A model generated the notes under the pieces. That model saw only the letters and a list, made by a program, of their open reading frames with translations. It did no database searches and was not told the DNA's origin. A stretch of DNA of 64,000 bases. Origin: Acidobacteriota bacterium. Lineage in GTDB: Bacteria; Acidobacteriota; Blastocatellia; Pyrinomonadales; Pyrinomonadaceae. The stretch covers positions 1-64,000 of the forward strand of contig JADKEF010000003.1 in NCBI GenBank assembly GCA_016718135.1. Direction: 5' to 3'. The translations under genes were made by a program, and so were the position numbers. Shown piece by piece: positions 58,789 through 64,000 of the stretch; positions within the stretch are counted from its first letter, which is position 1; each line of letters starts with the position of its first letter.

Positions 58789-61314
58789 ATGAAGTTTATC
58801 CTCAACCTGACCCGACGCGAGATCCGCTCTTCATGGCGGCGTTTGTTGTTTTTCTTCTTGTGCATCGCTCTCGGCGTCGGGTCGGTTGTTGCCTTAAGGT
58901 CATTGATACAGAACATTACAAAGGTCGTCGGTAACGATGCCCGGGCGTTGATGACGGCGGATGTTGATATTGGTTCGACGAACGATTTCTCGCCGACCGA
59001 CGTGGCAAAGATCGAAGAGGTCGTCGCACGATTTCCGATCGTCGAAGACCGGAATGAAACGATCTCCACGGCGTCAATGGCACGTCCGAGCGATCCGACT
59101 AATCTCACGGTTGAGTTCGTCGAGCTCCGCGGCATCGAGCCTCCGTTTCCGCTGGTTGGCAATTTCGTTCTGTCCGATGGCAAGCCGTTCGACTTCAAAC
59201 TTCTCGAAAACAAAGGTGCCGTTGTCGCACGGATCATTCTCGAGGAAATGAATCTCAAGGTCGGCGACAAGATCAAGATCGGCGAAGGCGAATTTCAGAT
59301 ACGGGCGACATTTGATGAGGAACCCGGCGGTTCGAGCGGCTTTCGTTTGGGTTCGCGTGTGTTTGTTGAGAAGAAAGCCTTTGACGAAGCCGGCATCTCT
59401 CGAAACACCAGCCGCGTCCGCCGCCGCATTCTGTATCGCACATCGGACAACCCGACCGAGTTAGTAAAGCAGCTCAGGGAAGCCCTCAAAGGCACAAGCA
59501 TTCAGGTCGGTTCGTATCGTGAACAGCAGGAGAATCTCAGCGAGCAATTCGAACGCACCGAGAATTATCTCTCGCTCACTGGCTTGTTGATCCTCGTCCT
59601 CGGCGGCGTGGGCGTTTGGAATGTCGCGCGGGCATTTGTCGATCAAAAACGAAAAACGGTCGCTGTCCTAAAATGCCTCGGTGCCAGCGGCACACGCATC
59701 ATAAGCGTGTACATGCTCCAAATTCTCGTGCTCGGCCTCGTCGGCAGTTTCTTTGGCGTTTTGCTCGCGCAGCTCGGCCTGTGGGCCGCGAAGTCGCAGT
59801 TCAACGACGCTTTGCCCGCCAAGATGAGCTACGCGGTCAACTTCAACACCGCGTGGCAAGGCATCATCCTCGGCGTGCTGATCTCGCTGCTATTCTCGGC
59901 ATTGCCGCTGCTTCAGATCCGTTCGATCAAGCCAAAACTGCTTCTTCGCGATGAGAATAATGTAAATCTTTCACGGCTCGACTGGACCAAGTTTTTATTT
60001 GGAGCAGTCAGTCTGGCTGCGTTGCTAGGGCTGGCTGTTTGGCAGGCGGGTTCTTTGAAGGTCGGACTGATGTTCCTCGGCGGCCTTGCCGCGACCGGCC
60101 TTGTGCTATATCTCTCGGCGGCGGTTCTGACCTGGATTTTAAAGAAGGTCAAGAATCTGAGTTCGTTCTCGGTCCGTCAGGCAGTCAATTCGCTTTATCG
60201 CCCCGGTAATCAGACGCGAATAATCTTACTCGCGGTCGGGCTCGGAGCCTTCGTCGTAATTACGGTGCAGATCATGCAGACCAATCTCGTGCGGGAATTC
60301 GATTTCACCCGCAACCGCAATCTGCCGAGCATGATCTTTGTCGACATTCAGAAAAGCCAGATCGCCGACATCTCGAGTATGATCGAGGCTCGGGCCGGCG
60401 AACGGCCCGAGGAAGTGCCTACCGTTCGTGCTCGTATCGCCGCCGTCAATGGCGAATCGATCGACTATCAGCAAACCGAGATCCGCCAGAATCAGGGCCA
60501 GATCGGCCGTGAGTTTGCCATCACATACCGCGAAAAGCTGGACTTAAATGAAACTGTCATCGACGGCCAATGGTGGCAGCCGCAAACCGACGAAACGCCC
60601 GAGGTCTCGGTCGACGAGCGTATGGCCACGACGCTGAAGGTCACGCCCGGCGATTCGATCACCTTCGATATATCGGGACGCAAGCTAACTGCCCGCATCG
60701 CCAGTTTGCGCAAGATCGACGTCCGAAATGCCCGGACTGCGTTCGTATTCGTTTTTCGACCGGGATATTTGGAGAAAGCTCCGCAGAGCTTTGCTGCAAC
60801 CGTGCTAAATCACATTCCGGCGACCGAACGCCAGCGTCTGCAGCGTGAGGTCCTCGATCAGTTCCCCAACGTGCAGATCTTCGATGTCGCCGATATCATC
60901 GCGGCTGTCAATAAACTGGTCAATAATTTCGTGATCGCGATCTCGTTCGTCGGTAGCTTTGTCCTGCTCAGCGGAATTCTGATCCTAATCGGATCGGTCG
61001 CCCTGACAAAATCGCAACGCATCTACGAAAACGCGATCCTAAAAACTCTCGGTGCAAATCGACGAACACTCGCCACCATCCTCATCGCCGAATATGGTTT
61101 GCTGGGATTGCTTGCCGGAATCATCGCAACCGGCTTTTCCGTTACGCTCTCATACATCGTCGCGAAATATCTGATGAATATCGAGTGGCAATTCGACCCG
61201 GTCGTAACGGCCGCTGGTGTTGTGATCACGACATTGCTGGTCATGGTAGTCGGATCACTCGCAAGCTTTGACGTACTGTTCCGCAAGCCCTTAGCCACAC
61301 TGCGTTCGCAGTAA
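58789..61314 (+). CDS. ybbP: FtsX-type ABC permease (YbbP-like)
   Basis: 841 aa with the YbbP plan: N-terminal helix (LLFFFLCIALGVGSVVAL), a large periplasmic domain, three helices about 268-390 (LLILVLGGVGVWNVARAFVD; ILVLGLVGSFFGVLLAQLGL), a second set from about 400 (FGAVSLAALLGLAVW; VGLMFLGGLAATGLVLYLSA; IILLAVGLGAFVVITVQIMQ), a second periplasmic domain, and a C-terminal FtsX block (KTLGANRRTLATILIAEYGL). It partners the ATPase at 58002 and probably moves lipid-like substrates, consistent with the adjoining TesA-like esterase. Confidence 0.88.
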   Translation: MKFILNLTRREIRSSWRRLLFFFLCIALGVGSVVALRSLIQNITKVVGNDARALMTADVDIGSTNDFSPTDVAKIEEVVARFPIVEDRNETISTASMARPSDPTNLTVEFVELRGIEPPFPLVGNFVLSDGKPFDFKLLENKGAVVARIILEEMNLKVGDKIKIGEGEFQIRATFDEEPGGSSGFRLGSRVFVEKKAFDEAGISRNTSRVRRRILYRTSDNPTELVKQLREALKGTSIQVGSYREQQENLSEQFERTENYLSLTGLLILVLGGVGVWNVARAFVDQKRKTVAVLKCLGASGTRIISVYMLQILVLGLVGSFFGVLLAQLGLWAAKSQFNDALPAKMSYAVNFNTAWQGIILGVLISLLFSALPLLQIRSIKPKLLLRDENNVNLSRLDWTKFLFGAVSLAALLGLAVWQAGSLKVGLMFLGGLAATGLVLYLSAAVLTWILKKVKNLSSFSVRQAVNSLYRPGNQTRIILLAVGLGAFVVITVQIMQTNLVREFDFTRNRNLPSMIFVDIQKSQIADISSMIEARAGERPEEVPTVRARIAAVNGESIDYQQTEIRQNQGQIGREFAITYREKLDLNETVIDGQWWQPQTDETPEVSVDERMATTLKVTPGDSITFDISGRKLTARIASLRKIDVRNARTAFVFVFRPGYLEKAPQSFAATVLNHIPATERQRLQREVLDQFPNVQIFDVADIIAAVNKLVNNFVIAISFVGSFVLLSGILILIGSVALTKSQRIYENAILKTLGANRRTLATILIAEYGLLGLLAGIIATGFSVTLSYIVAKYLMNIEWQFDPVVTAAGVVITTLLVMVVGSLASFDVLFRKPLATLRSQ

Positions 61315-61462
61315 ACACGGTCTGGTAGAGACGGCTAGGCAAGATGCCTGCTCGGAACTCTATACTTTTCGAGTTACTTACTGCTATTAGACCCTGTTAC
61401 TCACAGGCATGAATATCGGAAGATATGGGTGGCCTCGTTTTGCTTGGAAGCGAAGACAAGAC

Positions 61463-61519
61463 AAAAAGGGGATCCGGCTAAGTGTGCTTCAAAACAGAAG
61501 CCCGCGAACCGGATCCCTA
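61463..61519 (-). terminator. Terminator after the beta-barrel gene
   Basis: On the minus strand GGGATCCGG ... CCGGATCCC is followed by CTTTTTG; the loop holds a second small stem (GCTTC/GAAGC). It lies 44 bp past the stop of the gene at 61563. Confidence 0.7.
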
Positions 61520-61562
61520 AAGGGCCAAATAACAGTTTATTCAAGTCAAATCATCGTCAAGC

Positions 61563-62252
61563 TTAGTGAATAACGATACCGAAGCTGAACTTGAAATTAT
61601 CCTGGCGGGTTCCAGGCACAACGATCGGGGTTCCTGGAGGAGGAGGATTGATCGTCGGCCCAGTGAACCGCTGCTCACCGCGATTGATCACATTGTAATC
61701 AAACTGGATAACACGAATATCGATCCGGTCGCTTGCTCGGATGTCGATGCCGCCGCCGTACGATTGAGCAAAGCTCGTTTCGTTGACCGAGATGTCGTTA
61801 ACACCAAAAACGGCTTGCATCTGCGGGCTGTCGATGTCGATTTTCTGGTTGGCAACACCGATCATTGCGTGCGCGAACGGCTTGAACCGGCTATCCGTTG
61901 CATTGTCCTTGATCTGAATACCGCCTAGGAAATTCTGAACGGTCGTGTCGATCGTTCCGCTTCCCTGCGGACGGGTGAAGTTATCCTCACGAAGGTGCAG
62001 CGACCACGAGCCTTTAACACCAACGTATCGATGAAAGTTAGCAGTGATCGAGGTGTCAAAACCGCGGAGATTCTGCTTGTCCTTCAATATTTCGTTCAGC
62101 GCCGTGTTGTTGCTGATGTCTCCGCCGAGGTTGTCAAAGCCCATCGTCGAGTAACCGCCGAAGAATTCCCACTTCTTATAGTCCGACGACTGTGCGACTA
62201 CAGCCGATACCGAAACGGCCATGATCGCGGCAAAAAATACTAGTTTTTTCAT
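61563..62252 (-). CDS. Outer-membrane beta-barrel protein (OmpA-N/porin-like)
   Basis: 229 aa with a signal peptide (MKKLVFFAAIMAVSVSAVVA-Q). The mature part is a series of amphipathic strands: WEFFGGYSTMGFDN, FDTSITANFHRYVGVKGSWS, FKPFAHAMIGVANQK, FAQSYGGGIDIRASDRID and FKFSFGIVIH, ending in an aromatic/His strand that suits BAM insertion. It matches the small eight-strand barrel (outer-membrane protein beta-barrel domain) common in this phylum. A terminator follows. Confidence 0.78.
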   Translation of the reverse strand: MKKLVFFAAIMAVSVSAVVAQSSDYKKWEFFGGYSTMGFDNLGGDISNNTALNEILKDKQNLRGFDTSITANFHRYVGVKGSWSLHLREDNFTRPQGSGTIDTTVQNFLGGIQIKDNATDSRFKPFAHAMIGVANQKIDIDSPQMQAVFGVNDISVNETSFAQSYGGGIDIRASDRIDIRVIQFDYNVINRGEQRFTGPTINPPPPGTPIVVPGTRQDNFKFSFGIVIH

Positions 62253-62509
62253 AAAATGTTTACTCCTTGTAAATAAAAATTGACGGTACGACCGTCACAG
62301 AGGAAATCGTACACAAATAGAAATCGGTTTGCATACTGTCATTTCTGACAGGCTAACGATCAGAATTTATAGAAAAGGGGTCAGAAAATCATGCCAAGAC
62401 GGACTTCGAACGATAGGCTTTTTTTGCAAGTGAGAGAATCCTCTCGTGTAAGCAATCGTGTTTACAATCAATTAACCCGTCTTACTTCAGCAGGGATGTG
62501 AGACGATTG

Positions 62510-63829
62510 TTACATGTCGACGTTCGGATCGAAGGGGGATTTTTCGAGAACAGCTCGGAGATTGACCTGGCCAAACAGCGTCTCGAGGAACGCTCCGAAG
62601 CGGTGGAGGATGGGGACTAGGTCTTTGTTTTCTTTGGTGACGAGGATCTCTTCGACGAAGCGTTCGACGGTTTCGGTGTCCTTGTAGAATAGATAGCTGA
62701 CGCTGCCTTTCATTAGGTCGCGCAGCGCCGTTTGCATTGCTTCGATCTCAGCCTTTTCCGGCTTCGCCTCGGCTTTTTGAACAAGCTGGGTGACGGCCCA
62801 AAGATCTTTTCTTAGGGTGATCGAATGTTCGAGCTTGACGGCAAAATTGGGGAAGAGCTTGAATACGTCCGTATTCGGATCGATCAGCCTAGCGAATCCG
62901 GCGAGTATTTGCTGAAAGCCTTCGTTAAGCAATGAATGTGCAGTCTCGATGCGGGCGTAGACCGATGGTGCCTGCCGCATGTCGGCGAGGCCGGAGAGCT
63001 CTTGTGAATACACCTTTTTGAGCTCGATCGACGCCGTGTAGGACGCGGCATCGAGCGAAGCAAACATCTCGGCTTCCTCGTCGGGAAAACGTTCGAGGCG
63101 ATTGTTGATGTAGTTGGTCAGCTCGAATATCTGTTCGTTGACCCGAGCGAAAACGAGCAAAGCAGGCTTGAGCGGTTCGTCGGATTCAAGCATCTTGCCG
63201 ATAACGCTGAGCCAGAGCAGCACCCGTCCAAAACGGGGCAACACGAGAGCAAGCTCTGCGTGCTCGGGGCTGAGGAATCCATCGACCACCGAAAGATCGC
63301 GAAGTTGTGCTGGTAGAAACTTGTCGCCTTCGAGTTCCGCGCGGCGGATCAGTTTGGCAAAAGCACGCTGACCGGCGAGCCGGTGGGCAAGCATATTTCG
63401 CCATGCACGCCATTCGCCCGTGCCAAGGCTATTTGAGCGGATCAGCCCGTCGCCCAAAAGGTTTGCGTCACGAAGAGCAGCGGAGAAATTGGCGATCTCG
63501 CCAAACTTGATTTCCCACGCCACGGCCGTCTGGGCAGATGCCATGCCGCCCTGGGCGCTCATCAGCCGGGCCGTGAGCATAGAGCATCTTTGGATCGCGG
63601 CATGAACCAGACGAAATTCTCGCGACGCATCGGGCATTACACGTGCCTCAGCCGCAAAGGACTGATGGCCGGTGGCAAGAAAACTCTCCAGGCCGGAGAG
63701 CCAAATGCCCAGATCAGTAATGATCGCTTCGTCGGTGGCGGCAGCTGTCATCGTTCGGTCGCGCGTACCTAGAGACGCGTCAGTCGTTGCGCGGACACTC
63801 ACCTGCTCTTGTAAAAACATGGCTGCCAA
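62510..63829 (-). CDS. Hypothetical 439-aa helical protein
   Basis: No family was recognised. It is all-helical, with no signal peptide and no clear membrane segment, rich in Leu, Ala and Glu, ending VNLRAVLEKSPFDPNVDM. The start is uncertain: the frame opens at 63829 and overlaps the divergent small gene by 11 bp, while ATG 63751 (MTAAATDEAIITDLGIWLSG) leaves a 67-bp promoter space and is my preference. Confidence 0.6.
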   Translation of the reverse strand: MAAMFLQEQVSVRATTDASLGTRDRTMTAAATDEAIITDLGIWLSGLESFLATGHQSFAAEARVMPDASREFRLVHAAIQRCSMLTARLMSAQGGMASAQTAVAWEIKFGEIANFSAALRDANLLGDGLIRSNSLGTGEWRAWRNMLAHRLAGQRAFAKLIRRAELEGDKFLPAQLRDLSVVDGFLSPEHAELALVLPRFGRVLLWLSVIGKMLESDEPLKPALLVFARVNEQIFELTNYINNRLERFPDEEAEMFASLDAASYTASIELKKVYSQELSGLADMRQAPSVYARIETAHSLLNEGFQQILAGFARLIDPNTDVFKLFPNFAVKLEHSITLRKDLWAVTQLVQKAEAKPEKAEIEAMQTALRDLMKGSVSYLFYKDTETVERFVEEILVTKENKDLVPILHRFGAFLETLFGQVNLRAVLEKSPFDPNVDM

Positions 63830-63971
63830 TTTGTTTGATTCGTCCTCGGGGGAAAATGTAGATCTAGCGACCGGGAAAGATGCGGGTGATCTGCCGCTAT
63901 TTATTTATACCGCGTTTAAGCACGGTTTGGCAATAGAAAAATCTCAGGAACACGCTAAAATATGGCTGTAG
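63819..63971 (+). CDS. Hypothetical 50-aa protein
   Basis: MAANLFDSSSGENVDLATGK and DLPLFIYTAFKHGLAIEKSQ, ending KIWL. It is acidic at the N terminus and helical at the C terminus. Its stop lies 8 bp inside the following gene (ATG 63962), so the two are coupled. It overlaps the longer start choice of the divergent 439-aa gene, which argues for the shorter start of that gene. Confidence 0.5.
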   Translation: MAANLFDSSSGENVDLATGKDAGDLPLFIYTAFKHGLAIEKSQEHAKIWL

Positions 63972-64000
63972 AGATGACAAAAAAGATCCTATTAGCAACC
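63962..64000 (+). CDS. Start of a gene running off the window
   Basis: ATG 63962 opens MAVEMTKKILLAT in a new frame, overlapping the stop of the 50-aa gene. Only 13 codons are in the window, too few to identify. A second ATG at 63974 (MTKKILLAT) is an alternative. Confidence 0.45.
   Translation, partial: MAVEMTKKILLAT

Overview
The window looks like chromosomal DNA of an Acidobacteriota bacterium, most likely class Blastocatellia and near Pyrinomonadaceae. This is inferred from moderate GC, many secreted or membrane proteins of unknown function, OmpR-type winged-helix membrane regulators, MacB/FtsX-type permeases, S9 peptidases, a giant kelch/P-domain protein with TPT linkers, and hairpin-rich intergenic repeats. 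No rRNA, tRNA or CRISPR array was recognised.

Layout. 1-5.2 kb is a decayed accessory island. It holds a C-terminal gene fragment split by an AT-rich insert, an antitoxin beside a ruined PIN toxin, an orphan DUF433 antitoxin, an AbrB-like remnant, a broken Vsr-like endonuclease, a RAYT (REP-associated transposase) element with perfect 32-bp inverted ends, a small AT-rich operon with a possible nuclease, and recurrent terminator hairpins. 5.2-7.25 kb carries a radical SAM gene with one frameshift. 7.76-9.5 kb is a phosphohexomutase plus an FtsB/DivIC-like gene. 9.8-14.4 kb is a surface-glycan operon (GT4, three methyltransferases, flippase). 14.6-19.5 kb holds secreted proteins, dihydrouridine synthase, a DUF4920-like protein and an amidohydrolase. 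19.6-28.9 kb holds a sigma/anti-sigma pair (the anti-sigma ends in a PDZ domain), a winged-helix membrane regulator with a three-fold 11-bp repeat at its start codon, a lipoprotein trio, LolA-like secreted proteins, TrmL and a BON protein. 29-41 kb holds the kelch protein, TypA/BipA, an S9 peptidase and a GH38-like protein. 40.8-46.5 kb groups a flippase-like protein, a secreted phosphatase/phosphodiesterase and a large secreted unknown. 46.9-56.3 kb holds a GT39 glycosyltransferase and a minus-strand run of two MacB-type permeases, threonine synthase, an SDR, a second radical SAM paralogue and a third permease. 57-61.3 kb reproduces the tesA <-> ybbA-ybbP arrangement of E. coli. The end holds a beta-barrel protein and an unknown 439-aa protein.

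Main signals. The two radical SAM paralogues have an N-terminal CPxC, a CPTHG motif, a CNMMC-x2-C cluster site and later Cys clusters. This resembles the Tes/membrane-spanning-lipid-synthase group, which would fit acidobacterial membrane-spanning lipids; that assignment is inference. Five long reading frames are each broken by about one nucleotide (RAYT, first radical SAM, kelch protein, GT39, threonine synthase). This suggests either indel errors in the assembly or young pseudogenes.
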